Source: Calothrix sp. PCC 7103 (lineage in GTDB: Bacteria; Cyanobacteriota; Cyanobacteriia; Cyanobacteriales; Nostocaceae). Taken from it: a stretch of DNA of 64,000 bases. The translations under genes were made by a program, and so were the position numbers. Shown piece after piece: positions 1-8,986 of the stretch. The DNA is taken from the NCBI RefSeq assembly GCF_000331305.1, contig NZ_KB217478.1, forward strand, positions 8,277,481-8,341,480. The letters are read 5' to 3'. Under the pieces are notes generated by a model. The model worked only from the letters and a program-made list of their open reading frames with translations, did no database searches and was not told the origin of the DNA. Numbering within the stretch: the stretch's first letter is position 1; every line of letters starts with the position of its first letter.

Positions 1-2
1 TA

Positions 3-1025
3 GACTCGCAAATTATAATCAATAATGCTACTGGATGTTGGAAAGAAATAATCGACAGTATTAATTACATGTCTTCCAAATTGACCGTCCAATTCCGTAA
101 TATTGCTCAAGTAATGCTTGTAGTATCACAAGGCGATTTATCCCAAACAATTGACATTGAAAATGTAGGCGAATTTCAAGCCCTGACAAGCAGCGTTAAT
201 GCGATGATAACCAACCTGCGTAGTTCAATTCAAGAAATTACCGAAGTTGCAACTACTGTAGCTTCATCTTCTGAAGAATTTAGTGTTGTCAGTCAAGAAA
301 TGACGAAAAATGCAACTCAAACTGCCGAGCAAGCAACAAGTGCTTCAGCTTCTGCCGACCAAGTTAGTCAAAATGCAATTATAGTAGCTACCGCAGTCGA
401 AGAAATGAATGCTTCAATCCGTGAAATTGCTAAAAATGCTGCTGAAGGTGCCCAAGTAGCTACAGGCGCCGTAAAAACTGCTGATGATACTAATACCACA
501 ATTACCAAGCTTGGTAATAGCAGTATAGAAATAGGCAAAGTCATTAAAGTAATTACCTCAATAGCCCAGCAAACAAATTTATTGGCTCTTAATGCGACCA
601 TCGAAGCTGCACGTGCGGGAGATGCTGGTCGAGGATTTGCCGTTGTTGCGGGTGAAGTCAAAGAATTAGCGCGCGCAACTGCCAAAGCAACTGATGATAT
701 TAGTCAGCGTATCGAAACGATTCAAACCGATACAAAAAGTGCTGTTGACGCAATCGCTGAAATTAGTACCGTTATCAATCAAATTAATGATATTCAAAAT
801 ACTATAGCCAGTGCTGTCGAAGAGCAAACAGCCACTACTAATGAAATTGCTCGCAACGTTACAGAAGCTGCTAAAGGCGCCACCGACATTGCCAAAAATA
901 TTTCTGTCGTAGCCTTAAACGCTCAAAACACCACAACAGGCGCCGCAAATACATCCCAAGCTGCCAACGAACTATCGCGCATGGCAGTAGATTTACAGAA
1001 AATAGTTAATAAATTTAAATATTAA
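3..1025 (+). CDS. Methyl-accepting chemotaxis protein (5' end missing)
   Basis: C-terminal 340 residues of a chemoreceptor. The frame is open to the left edge (first codon at base 3), so the gene starts outside the window and the internal ATG at 69 is probably not its start. A HAMP-like segment (visible residues about 23-76, with [10 protein letters not shown]) is followed by a long helical signalling domain. The conserved hairpin tip that contacts CheA/CheW is visible at about residues 185-226 ([18 protein letters not shown], then [12 protein letters not shown]). No membrane segment lies in the visible part. The stop codon overlaps the start of cheB by one base (TAATG), so receptor, CheB and CheR probably form one operon. 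The HAMP segment resembles those of the giant kinase at 24.6 kb. Confidence 0.93.
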   Translation, partial: DSQIIINNATGCWKEIIDSINYMSSKLTVQFRNIAQVMLVVSQGDLSQTIDIENVGEFQALTSSVNAMITNLRSSIQEITEVATTVASSSEEFSVVSQEMTKNATQTAEQATSASASADQVSQNAIIVATAVEEMNASIREIAKNAAEGAQVATGAVKTADDTNTTITKLGNSSIEIGKVIKVITSIAQQTNLLALNATIEAARAGDAGRGFAVVAGEVKELARATAKATDDISQRIETIQTDTKSAVDAIAEISTVINQINDIQNTIASAVEEQTATTNEIARNVTEAAKGATDIAKNISVVALNAQNTTTGAANTSQAANELSRMAVDLQKIVNKFKY

Positions 1026-2110
1026 TGAAAATCCATGTGCTTGTCGTTGATGATGCCGTCATCGTTCGCAATCGGGTTTCCAAGATATTATCCACCGTAC
1101 CAGAAATCGAAGCTGTCTCTGTAGCAGCAAGTGGTAAAATAGCCCTTTTAAAAATTCCTCAAGTCCATCCAGATATCATTATCTTGGATGTGGAAATGCC
1201 CGAAATGAATGGTTTAGAGACACTCGTTGAAATTCGACGACACTATCCAAAACTACCTGTAATTATGTTTAGTGCCTCAACTGTATTAGGCGCCGCAACC
1301 ACATTAGACGCTTTAATGTTGGGCGCCAACGATTATGCTACCAAACCAAGTAACCTCACAAGCATAGAAGCAGCAAACCACCACATCCTCACAGAACTAG
1401 TACCCAAAATAAAAGTATTGAGTGCTGAGTACAAAATTCAGGGTAATAAGGCACCTGACAATAGTAGTAAAATACCTCCTTTACTCCCTCCCACTCAGCA
1501 CTCACTAATCAGCACTCACTACTCAGCACTCACTACTATTGATATCGTCGCAATTGGTGTTTCTACAGGCGGACCCAATGCGTTAGCAGAAATTTTACCC
1601 AAAATCCCTGCTAATTTTCCTGCCGCGATTTTGATTGTTCAACACATGCCACCAATGTTTACTAAGCTGATGGCAGAACGTTTGGCATCAAAATGTCAAA
1701 TTCCTGTAGCTGAAGCTATTTCTGGCACAACTGTAAAACCAGGACATATTTGGATTGCACCTGGTGATTTTCATCTAGAAGTTTTGCGCCTCGAAGATAC
1801 CGTAAAACTTATAACTAATCAAGCACCACCAGAAAATTCTTGCCGTCCTGCTGTTGACGTTCTATTCCGTTCGGTTGCAAAAATTTACGGAAACAAATCT
1901 TTGGCTGTTGTGTTGACAGGTATGGGAAAGGACGGATTACAAGGTGCTGAACATATTCGCGCTTGTGGTGGTCATATTTTCGTCCAAGACCAAGCTTCTA
2001 GTGTCGTTTGGGGGATGCCGGGATTTATTGCAAATGCTGGTTTAGCAGAATCTATCCTACCTATCAGCAAAATGGCAGATGCCATCTTACAATTAGTAGC
2101 TCAAAATTGA
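1025..2110 (+). CDS. cheB: Chemotaxis response regulator protein-glutamate methylesterase CheB
   Basis: Removes methyl groups from, and can deamidate, chemoreceptor glutamates; it is activated by phosphorylation from CheA. Residues 1-125 are a receiver domain with the acidic pair D9-D10, phospho-acceptor D55 (LDVEMPEMNG) and K107. Residues about 175-361 are the methylesterase domain with the catalytic triad S180 (GVSTGGPNAL), H207 (VQHMPP) and D303 (TGMGKDG). At 361 residues it has normal length. The linker (about residues 156-171) is encoded by a heptamer-like repeat (CACTCAG/AGCACTC) of the type usually found between genes in these bacteria. It starts on the last base of the receptor stop codon, which implies translational coupling. 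Confidence 0.95.
   Translation: MKIHVLVVDDAVIVRNRVSKILSTVPEIEAVSVAASGKIALLKIPQVHPDIIILDVEMPEMNGLETLVEIRRHYPKLPVIMFSASTVLGAATTLDALMLGANDYATKPSNLTSIEAANHHILTELVPKIKVLSAEYKIQGNKAPDNSSKIPPLLPPTQHSLISTHYSALTTIDIVAIGVSTGGPNALAEILPKIPANFPAAILIVQHMPPMFTKLMAERLASKCQIPVAEAISGTTVKPGHIWIAPGDFHLEVLRLEDTVKLITNQAPPENSCRPAVDVLFRSVAKIYGNKSLAVVLTGMGKDGLQGAEHIRACGGHIFVQDQASSVVWGMPGFIANAGLAESILPISKMADAILQLVAQN
1492..1538 (+). repeat. STRR-like heptamer repeat inside cheB
   Basis: Short degenerate tandem repeat built from CACTCAG / CACTCACTA units, in frame with cheB and encoding the Ser/Thr/His-rich linker between the receiver and esterase domains. The same words occur between genes at about 30400, 44640, 47606 and 62376. 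Confidence 0.75.
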
Positions 2111-2162
2111 ATACAACTTATTATAAACTTTTGTAAATTTGTATCAAAGGTAACGTGAATAT

Positions 2163-3023
2163 ATGTTTCAAGTCTGTAATCAGCAGACAATGAGCATCAG
2201 CAGTGTAGATTTTGACTACCTTCGTCATTTAGTTCGCGAACACTCTGCTGTTGCTCTTGATGCGGGTAAAGAATATTTAGTTGAGTTACATTTGTCAAAC
2301 TACGTTCGACAGATTGGCTTTGATACAATAGAAAATTTTATTGAACATCTTAAAGTTTCAAAATTTGGAGACCTTCATTTAGCAGCAATCGAACACCTAG
2401 TTAATTACGAAACAAGTTTTTTTAGAGATATTTATCCATTTGAAGCTCTCAAAGATTATATTTTGCCGGGAATAATTCAGCGGCGCCAGTCTTGTCAATC
2501 AGATAAAATTAAGATTTGGAGTGCAGCATGTTCTACGGGGCAAGAGGTCTACAGTATTGCCATGCTGATTCGCGAGCATTTCCCCATGTTGAATGAGGCA
2601 AACCTACAGATTGTTGCTAGCGATTTTTCTGATAAAGCACTAACACGCGCACGTAGTGGTATATACAGTTCCTTGGAAGTTAGACGAGGATTACCTGCTA
2701 ACTTACGAAAAAAGTATTTTCACTCTTGCGGTAACGAATGGCAGATTGACCGCGAACTTTCTAACATGATTAATTTTCATCAAATAAATTTAATTAAACC
2801 TTGGTCTACCTTACCCTTCCAGCAAGTCGATATTTTATTTATTCGTAACGTTTTAATTTATTTCGACATCAATAGCAAAAAAGATATGCTGTATAAAATA
2901 AAACAAGTACTTCATCCAGAAGGATATTTGTTCCTTGGTGGAGGTGAAACCACTTTGAACCTGGACAACGATTTTGAAAGGGTTCAACTCGGACAAGCAA
3001 TCACCCACAGGTTGAAATGTTGA
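2163..3023 (+). CDS. cheR: Chemoreceptor glutamate methyltransferase CheR
   Basis: S-adenosylmethionine-dependent methyltransferase that methylates receptor glutamates, opposing the upstream CheB. The N-terminal helical domain is followed by the conserved NYETSFFRD segment (about residues 81-89), the SAM-binding motif WSAACSTGQEVYSIAM, the ASDFSDKAL segment and a C-terminal RNVLIYFD motif. Length (286 residues) is normal. It begins 52 bases after cheB. The ATG at 2163 has an AAGGTAA-like sequence upstream; a second in-frame ATG at 2190 would remove nine residues and cannot be excluded. The gene ends next to a small hairpin (AGAAACCTGGTTTCT at about 3023). Confidence 0.94.
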   Translation: MFQVCNQQTMSISSVDFDYLRHLVREHSAVALDAGKEYLVELHLSNYVRQIGFDTIENFIEHLKVSKFGDLHLAAIEHLVNYETSFFRDIYPFEALKDYILPGIIQRRQSCQSDKIKIWSAACSTGQEVYSIAMLIREHFPMLNEANLQIVASDFSDKALTRARSGIYSSLEVRRGLPANLRKKYFHSCGNEWQIDRELSNMINFHQINLIKPWSTLPFQQVDILFIRNVLIYFDINSKKDMLYKIKQVLHPEGYLFLGGGETTLNLDNDFERVQLGQAITHRLKC

Positions 3024-3158
3024 GAAACCTGGTTTCTATTTCTGGGTTTCTTTAATGAATTAGTTAATCTCAGTAAGATGCATTACACTTAATAAGGGCT
3101 AATATCATAATAAAAAGTTTCGCAGTGTGATATTTTAGGCTAACTAAAATATTTTACT

Positions 3159-3611
3159 GTGGTAGCTATATATATAAACACGCTCAAGTTATCGAATTCG
3201 CTTGTGCAATCCAAAAAACCAGAGAAAATAGATTTTAATAACGAGTACCCGTGTCCTTGTCGTCGTCGGGGACAGTTAACTGCGATTACGCTGACAGAAG
3301 CTTTTGGCTGCAACCGTTGTCAGCGCATTTTCGTCGTCGAAGATAGCGGTTATGTTTTAGAAGAACTTTCAACCACGTATCCCTATAAAAAGGCTTGGCG
3401 TTGGTCGGGTAACGCTTGGAGCGTTGTTCATCCTAAAATGGGAGAAAGTTACTTACCTGTAGCGCTAGGCATTATTTTTGTGCTAGTGGTTATATGGCTA
3501 CCATTGGCATTACGTTTGGCAAACACATCAAGTTGGGTTGCCTGGGCAATGCTAGCGGTACTATTAGCGCTTTTACCTGCACTAATGTTGTGGTTGACCC
3601 ATAGACCGTAA
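3159..3611 (+). CDS. Small zinc-ribbon membrane protein of unknown function
   Basis: 150 residues from a GTG start. I do not recognise a named family beyond a general impression that similar proteins occur across cyanobacteria. Visible features: a Cys-rich N-terminal part with C32-x-C34 and C51-x2-C54, which could bind a metal ion; a Trp/Tyr-rich middle; and two predicted transmembrane helices at about residues 98-119 and 127-147, so the Cys part probably faces one side of a membrane. It ends six bases before the ProA-like gene, so the two are almost certainly co-transcribed. A role linked to that gene is inference only. Confidence 0.7.
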   Translation: MVAIYINTLKLSNSLVQSKKPEKIDFNNEYPCPCRRRGQLTAITLTEAFGCNRCQRIFVVEDSGYVLEELSTTYPYKKAWRWSGNAWSVVHPKMGESYLPVALGIIFVLVVIWLPLALRLANTSSWVAWAMLAVLLALLPALMLWLTHRP

Positions 3612-3617
3612 ACCCAG

Positions 3618-4883
3618 ATGAGTGTTGATGCTTTTGATGACGTACCTGAAGTAATGCGTATTGCGATGCGCGCTTATAATGCTTCTTTACGTTTAGGTAT
3701 AACAAAGGGAATAGACCGCAGTCGCGCTGTGTTGGCAATGGCACGGGCGCTGAATAATGCGTTTGATGATATTTTGGAGGCTAACACCCTTGACTTAGAG
3801 GCCAGTCGAGAAATGGCGGTACCTGAGTTAATTTTAGATTGGCTAAAATTAACTCCAGAACGTTTGGAAGCAGCAGTTGATATTTTGCAGCGTTTAGGAG
3901 AGTTACCCGACCCTTTGCGACGTGTCAGAACTGCTGACTATCAGCTTGATGATTCTCAGACTTATTCGCATTTAATGCCATTAGGTGTAATCGCTTTTAT
4001 TTATGAGGCATTTCCAGAATTAGGCGCCATTGCCGCTGCGATGTGTATTAAAACAGGTAATAGTATTATTCTTAAAGGCAGTACCGAATCGAGTCATTCC
4101 AATGCTGCAATAGTCGATGTCCTGCAAAATGCTATCTTAGATAAAGGTTTACCAGTTGGTAGTATTGAGCTAATAACCAGTGAACACGGCGCCTCGTTAC
4201 GTGATTTAATAACCCAAGACAAATATTTAAATTTGGTAATACCTTATGGACGTCAAAGCTTCGTGCAGCAAGTCGTGCGTACTTCAACGGTGCCTGTACT
4301 AAAATCAGCAATGGGTAACTGCTATGCATACTGGTCACTCAACAGTAGCTTAGAAATGCTGAGGGGAATAATTGTAGATAGTCACTCTAGCGAACCAGAC
4401 CCAGTTAACGCCATAGAAAAAGTACTAGTTCACCGTCAAACTTTACCATCATCACTAACAACTTTATTCAACAGCTTGAAAGAAAAAGGTTTTGATATAA
4501 AGGGAGATGAAGAACTAGCGGCAGCTTTTGGACAACTACAACTTGCTAGTGACAACGAATGGGGTAATCCATATTTAAATAAAACTGTTGCATTTAAACT
4601 CGTTGATAGCTTAGAAATAGCTATTAACTGGATAAATCAATACAGTAGCGGACATGCTGACTGCATTGTGACAGAATCTTATCAAGAAAGTCGGCAATTT
4701 GCGCTTGGTGTTAATAGCGCTTCCACATACGTCAACGCATCCCCACGTTTTTCGCGCAACACATCCCGTAGTGACGCTGTATTCTTAGGAATGTCAAATC
4801 AAAAAGGACACCGACGCGGAATCATTAACCTCGAAAGTCTAACAACAGTTAAACACATCGTTCAAGGTAACGGAAGATTTTAG
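3618..4883 (+). CDS. proA: ProA-family protein lacking the catalytic cysteine (probable pseudoenzyme)
   Basis: By overall sequence this is gamma-glutamyl phosphate reductase (glutamate-5-semialdehyde dehydrogenase), the second step of proline synthesis; 421 residues matches the family. Family landmarks are present: PLGVIAFIYEAFPEL, KTGNSIILKG, NAIEKVLVH and YVNASPRF. In E. coli ProA, recalled from memory, the nucleophile lies in the segment PSTCNTVETLLV. The aligned segment here is PDPVNAIEKVLV, with Val263 in place of Cys. The later glycine-rich GLGAEVAVSTQK segment is also altered (DAVFLGMSNQKG). This suggests a diverged paralogue that may not reduce glutamyl phosphate, with a true ProA elsewhere. 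A canonical proB lies at 56.3-57.4 kb. Family assignment is secure; loss of activity is inferred. Confidence 0.8.
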   Translation: MSVDAFDDVPEVMRIAMRAYNASLRLGITKGIDRSRAVLAMARALNNAFDDILEANTLDLEASREMAVPELILDWLKLTPERLEAAVDILQRLGELPDPLRRVRTADYQLDDSQTYSHLMPLGVIAFIYEAFPELGAIAAAMCIKTGNSIILKGSTESSHSNAAIVDVLQNAILDKGLPVGSIELITSEHGASLRDLITQDKYLNLVIPYGRQSFVQQVVRTSTVPVLKSAMGNCYAYWSLNSSLEMLRGIIVDSHSSEPDPVNAIEKVLVHRQTLPSSLTTLFNSLKEKGFDIKGDEELAAAFGQLQLASDNEWGNPYLNKTVAFKLVDSLEIAINWINQYSSGHADCIVTESYQESRQFALGVNSASTYVNASPRFSRNTSRSDAVFLGMSNQKGHRRGIINLESLTTVKHIVQGNGRF

Positions 4884-4911
4884 TTAAGATTTATTATATC
4901 TTTTGTAAATA

Positions 4912-4988
4912 TCTTGTGGAACAAACATTCCTGCCTGTGTGTTTACACTTAAAATTTCAGGGCAGGCAAGGATGCCCACCCCACAAGA
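4912..4988. repeat. TCTTGTGG inverted-repeat element
   Basis: Begins TCTTGTGG and ends CCACAAGA (perfect 8-base terminal inverted repeat), with CCTGCC and GGCAGG arms inside. It lies between the convergent proA-like gene and desB and may act as a two-way terminator. Related sequences occur at 8883, 33740 and about 55973. Confidence 0.6.
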
Positions 4989-4998
4989 GGAAGCAAAT

Positions 4999-6081
4999 TT
5001 ACTTCTGTGTAGAAGCTTTTCGCTTGTGCGAAGTATAATAAACCTTGCTACCTTCATCAGGTACAAAATGACACTCAACGGCAGAACGCCAAAGTGACTT
5101 CCAAATTGGTTCGTTTGACTCGAAGAAGTAATCACCCATTACTGGTTTAATTGCCGCAGTTGCCTTCTTCAAATTGTAATGCGGCATATTTAAGAAGATA
5201 TGGTGTGCAACGTGAGTCCCAATATCGTGATGAATGTTGTTGATAAAACCATAATCACGGTCAATTGAAGAAATGGCGCCTTTCAAAAAAGTCCATTCAT
5301 CACCGCGATACCAAGGAATAGTCGGTTCAGTGTGGTGTAAAAATGTGACCAAATCAAGCCAAATTACAAATACTAAATACGGTCCTAGATAATACTTAAC
5401 AAACCACATGAAACCAAATTGGTAAGTTAAGAATCCTATTAAACCTACCATAGCACTCCAACAAACAGTGCTAGTAATAACATCCCACTTTTCAGAAGGC
5501 TTAAATAACGAACTGCTGGGAAGGAAATGCGAACCTGTTTTACCAGGAGAACGCATAAACAAGTAAATTGGGTACGCTAGTAAAAATATATAGTGTCGTC
5601 CGAGCTTAGTAATAAAGTCAGACTTGTTATACTCTGACTCACTCGAAGGATACCAGCTTTCATCATTTTCAAGACTACCCGTATTTTTGTGGTGAGTGCG
5701 ATGGCTAATTCGCCAACCGTGATACGGTACCAAAATTGGTGTGTGACAAATATGACCCATTAAATCATTCAGCCACTTATACTTAGAAAAAGATTGGTGT
5801 CCGCAGTCATGTCCAACAACAAATAGTGCCCAGAACATTGTCCCTTGCATTACCCAAAAGATTGGGAAAAATAACCAAGAGTCAAAATGGTAAGCGACTG
5901 CATAAAGTAGTCCTATAACTGCAATGTCACGAAAGAAATAATACATCGATTTCACAACACTAGGTTGAAAGCATTCTGCTGGAATTGCTGCTTTCAAATC
6001 TCCAAGAGTGAAAGGGAGAGTTGTTTCTACTGGCGACTTTAAACCTTGTTGATTGCTGGAAGAAATTATTGTATCTGTCAC
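4999..6081 (-). CDS. desB: Acyl-lipid omega-3 (delta-15) desaturase DesB
   Basis: Membrane di-iron enzyme that adds the omega-3 double bond to C18 acyl chains on glycerolipids, using ferredoxin in cyanobacteria. 360 residues. The three histidine boxes are present: HDCGH (91-95), HRTHH (127-131) and HVAHH (about 296-300), with paired hydrophobic stretches between them. The N-terminal VETTLPFTLGDLKAAIP and the C-terminal ECHFVPDEGSKVYY are typical of DesB rather than DesA. It is the last gene of the minus-strand cluster and is 420 bases from its upstream neighbour, so it probably has its own promoter. Cold induction is known for the family but no element for it was identified here. Confidence 0.92.
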   Translation of the reverse strand: MTDTIISSSNQQGLKSPVETTLPFTLGDLKAAIPAECFQPSVVKSMYYFFRDIAVIGLLYAVAYHFDSWLFFPIFWVMQGTMFWALFVVGHDCGHQSFSKYKWLNDLMGHICHTPILVPYHGWRISHRTHHKNTGSLENDESWYPSSESEYNKSDFITKLGRHYIFLLAYPIYLFMRSPGKTGSHFLPSSSLFKPSEKWDVITSTVCWSAMVGLIGFLTYQFGFMWFVKYYLGPYLVFVIWLDLVTFLHHTEPTIPWYRGDEWTFLKGAISSIDRDYGFINNIHHDIGTHVAHHIFLNMPHYNLKKATAAIKPVMGDYFFESNEPIWKSLWRSAVECHFVPDEGSKVYYTSHKRKASTQK

Positions 6082-6366
6082 TTGATTTTGCTGTTCGTAA
6101 AATTCAAACGTGAAAAATTTGCAAATTGCAATCGTTCACACTTTTGATAAATATAATTAGCCTTTAGTATTATTAGCATTATATTGGTCAAATGACAAAT
6201 ATCCATTTTCTATAAGTCATCTGAATTATTTACATCAAAATATGCTTATCTAAATTTCTGGTAAAGCTGTATATAAACATAGTCGTATCACACACTTCTT
6301 AGGCACCGAATAAACTATAATAACTCAGTCATCCAAATATTTCTTTTTGCACATATAGTTAACCAG
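6082..6366. other. desB upstream region
   Basis: AT-rich non-coding stretch between the desB start and the repeat element at 6367. It should hold the desB promoter and 5' leader. No clear operator, riboswitch or small gene was seen. Confidence 0.5.
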
Positions 6367-6504
6367 TAGGTTGGGTGTTAGCGTAAACGAAGTTTTCCCG
6401 TTATCGAAGATATCCCGAAGGGTAGGGTAGCTTTCTTGTAGGGTAGCGGTAGCGTAACCCAACGTATATAATGTTGGGTTCTCGCTTTGCTTACACCCAA
6501 CCTA
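6367..6504. repeat. MITE-like element with TAGGTTGGGTGT ends
   Basis: A 138-base element with imperfect terminal inverted repeats (TAGGTTGGGTGTTAGCG at the left; the complement at the right reads TAGGTTGGGTGTAAGC). Inside are GTAGGGTAGC repeats and an AACCCAAC/GTTGGGTT hairpin. It has no coding capacity. Its right end supplies the TAG stop of the adjacent desD gene. A related element follows the other desD at 7681-7734, and shorter ones lie at about 17644 and 50827. Confidence 0.65.
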
Positions 6505-7611
6505 TGAAGCAACCAAATCAACATTAATGTCGGCGCCGGAACCTAGAGTTTTTAGTAAACTATAATTTGCCGCTAATGCTTCCGTCATAGTTGGATAAAC
6601 ATTATATTGTACATCAAACTCAGCGCAAACCTCAGCTAAGATAGGAGCTATTTTTGGGTAATGAATATGGCAAATATGAGGAAGTAAATGGTGGACGACT
6701 TGATAATTAAGACCACCAACGTACCAATTTATAAAAGCATTATCAGGTGCAAAATCTACAGTAGTCTTCACTTGCGCTATTGCCCATTCATCATCAACTT
6801 GGTTTGACTGAGCTGATGGTTCAATAAATTGCGCTGGTTCTAAAACATGAGCTAGCGAAAACACGTTACCTATCATTAAACCATACGTCATGTAAGCAAC
6901 ACTGAACCCAACAATTGTCTCAATAGGACTATATCCCAACCAAATTGGAAGTCCAATAAAGAGCCACAACCAAACTACTTTTCCTGCTAAAACTATAAAT
7001 ATTTGCTTAGTGTTTACAGGAACGACATGATTATGAAAGCTACGCTTAAATAAAATTATTTGAACATCGCTAAAAGACAAATAGAAAGGCAAAACCATGT
7101 ATACAAAATGAATATATATGTGCTGGAATTTGTGGTACCATTTCCTTTCCAAGTAAGGAGTCATCCGCACTAACCCATCTCCATATATATCTACATCATG
7201 GTTTAAAATATTAGTATAGGTGTGATGAAGAAAATTGTGCCTAAATTTCCATAAATAACTTGAAAGACCAATTACATCATAAATCAAACCAATCAAATAA
7301 TTAACAGATTTATGATTTGAGTACCCACCATGATTTGCATCGTGACCAACACTAAAACCAATACCTGCAATTCCTAACCCAAGTACGATACATGCAATTA
7401 ATTTAATCCACAGTATTGATGACCCAAAAAGAATAAAAGCCCAAGTACTAATTACCGATCCTAAAATAACTACTGTCTTGCAATACATTGCAAGGTTATC
7501 ACGTTTTGCTATTTGTTTCAATTCAAAATAATCATCAACTCTTTGATTAAGTCTTTTTCTAAAACCAATATTTTTAGCATAAGTTACTCTTGTTTGTGTT
7601 GCTATCATCAT
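6502..7611 (-). CDS. desD: Acyl-lipid delta-6 desaturase, first DesD paralogue
   Basis: Membrane di-iron desaturase that introduces a double bond at carbon 6 of C18 chains, leading to gamma-linolenic and stearidonic acids. 369 residues, similar in length to Synechocystis DesD. Histidine boxes: HDANH (90-94), HNFLHH (125-130) and QVVHH (about 306-310); the Gln in the third box is typical of this group. The N-terminal GFRKRLNQRVDDYF and the late HICHIHYPKIAP are strong family marks. It is closely similar throughout to the next gene, so the two are tandem paralogues. Translation may start at either of two adjacent ATG codons. The stop codon lies in the end of a repeat element. Confidence 0.92.
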   Translation of the reverse strand: MMIATQTRVTYAKNIGFRKRLNQRVDDYFELKQIAKRDNLAMYCKTVVILGSVISTWAFILFGSSILWIKLIACIVLGLGIAGIGFSVGHDANHGGYSNHKSVNYLIGLIYDVIGLSSYLWKFRHNFLHHTYTNILNHDVDIYGDGLVRMTPYLERKWYHKFQHIYIHFVYMVLPFYLSFSDVQIILFKRSFHNHVVPVNTKQIFIVLAGKVVWLWLFIGLPIWLGYSPIETIVGFSVAYMTYGLMIGNVFSLAHVLEPAQFIEPSAQSNQVDDEWAIAQVKTTVDFAPDNAFINWYVGGLNYQVVHHLLPHICHIHYPKIAPILAEVCAEFDVQYNVYPTMTEALAANYSLLKTLGSGADINVDLVAS

Positions 7612-7680
7612 CTACTAGCCACTAATTGGTTAATCAAGCTATTTGATACATATCTTGACATTATCTACGTAGAAATGCAA

Positions 7681-7734
7681 TGTTGGGTTTCCCGTCGGGA
7701 CACTACGTGAACGCTATACGCTCCACCCAACCTA
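7681..7734. repeat. GTTGGGT...ACCCAAC element after the second desD
   Basis: Inverted-repeat element (TGTTGGGTTTCC ... CCACCCAACCTAC) just downstream of the second desD stop codon. It belongs to the same family as the 138-base element after the first desD. Confidence 0.55.
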
Positions 7735-7739
7735 CAAAG

Positions 7740-8858
7740 TTATGGAGTAACTAAATCAAGAGTACTATTGGCACCGGAACCCAAAGCTTTTAATAAACTA
7801 TAATTTGCAACTAATGCTTCGGTAAAAGTTGGGTACACATAGTATTGCACGTCAAACTCAGCGCAAACTTCGGCTAAAATCGGAGCGATTTTAGGATAAT
7901 GTATGTGACAAACTTGAGGAAATAAATGATGAACAACTTGGTAATTCAAACCACCTAAATACCAATTTAAGAAAGCATTCTTTGGTGCAAAATCAACAGT
8001 TGTCTTAACTTGTGAAATAGCCCATTCATCATCAACACAATTAGACTGTGGGTCAGGTTCAACAAATTCTGCTGGCTCCAACACGTGAGCAAGCATAAAT
8101 ACATTGCATATCAATAAACCATAAGTCATGTAAGCAATGCTAAATCCAATGAATGCTTGAATCGGAGTATATCCTATAGCGATTGGAATGATAAAGAAAA
8201 GTCCTAACCAAACAACTTTACCTACGAGTAAAGTAAATATTTCTTTAAAATTTACAGGTACTACATGGTCATGATACTTACGCTTAAACAAAATTATGTG
8301 TACATCAGCTAAAGACCAGTAGAACGGAATAATCGCATAAATAACTGTCACAAATAGATGCTGAAACCTTTGGTAAGACTTATGCTCCATAACAGGAGTC
8401 ATTCGTACCAATCCTTCTCCATGTATTTCTACGTCATGACCTAAAATATTAGTAAAAGTATGATGAAGATAATTATGGCGAAATCTCCATAAATAGCTGG
8501 AAAGACCGATTACATCATAAATCAAACCAATAAAGCGATTAACAGATTTTCTACTTGAGTAACCACCGTGGTTGGCATCATGTCCAACACTAAAACCTAT
8601 ACCAGCAATTCCTGCTCCTAATACAATACACCCAATTATTTTTGCCCAAATTACTGCTGGCCCAAACAGGGTGAAAGTCCAAGCACCAATTACCCATCCT
8701 AAAATTACTGCTGTCTTAAAATACATTGCAGCATTATCGCGCTTTGAAATATTATTCGATTCAAAATACTCATCAACTCGCTGATTGAGTCTTTTTCTAA
8801 AACCCAGATTCTTAGTATAAGTTACTCTTGTTTGCGTTTTTTCTTGTGTTTGTGTCAT
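7740..8858 (-). CDS. desD: Acyl-lipid delta-6 desaturase, second DesD paralogue
   Basis: 372 residues with the same layout as its neighbour: HDANH, HNYLHH and QVVHH boxes with four hydrophobic segments. The two proteins align end to end without large gaps and differ mainly in membrane segments and at the N-terminus, as expected for a tandem duplication followed by divergence. Whether both make the delta-6 bond or one has shifted position or substrate cannot be read from the sequence. It lies 128 bases upstream of the first copy, with no obvious Shine-Dalgarno before the ATG. It contains no GGCGCC; the place matching a GGCGCC in the other copy reads GGCACC (about 7770). Confidence 0.92.
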   Translation of the reverse strand: MTQTQEKTQTRVTYTKNLGFRKRLNQRVDEYFESNNISKRDNAAMYFKTAVILGWVIGAWTFTLFGPAVIWAKIIGCIVLGAGIAGIGFSVGHDANHGGYSSRKSVNRFIGLIYDVIGLSSYLWRFRHNYLHHTFTNILGHDVEIHGEGLVRMTPVMEHKSYQRFQHLFVTVIYAIIPFYWSLADVHIILFKRKYHDHVVPVNFKEIFTLLVGKVVWLGLFFIIPIAIGYTPIQAFIGFSIAYMTYGLLICNVFMLAHVLEPAEFVEPDPQSNCVDDEWAISQVKTTVDFAPKNAFLNWYLGGLNYQVVHHLFPQVCHIHYPKIAPILAEVCAEFDVQYYVYPTFTEALVANYSLLKALGSGANSTLDLVTP

Positions 8859-8882
8859 GTATTTTTTTGTAGTTTATATTTT

Positions 8883-8945
8883 TCTTGTGGTGTGCAGGTC
8901 TTTACCCGCTCTAGATATGGAACGGGCAAGGATACCCGTTCAACA
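8883..8945. repeat. TCTTGTGG-type repeat between desD and desA
   Basis: Starts TCTTGTGG and carries facing TTTACCCGCTC and GAACGGGCAAGGATACCCG arms. It resembles the element at 4912-4988 and may form a hairpin separating the two transcripts. Confidence 0.5.
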
Positions 8946-8986
8946 AAAACAGTTAATTTATTTTTTGGCTCATCAGAAGATATTGC

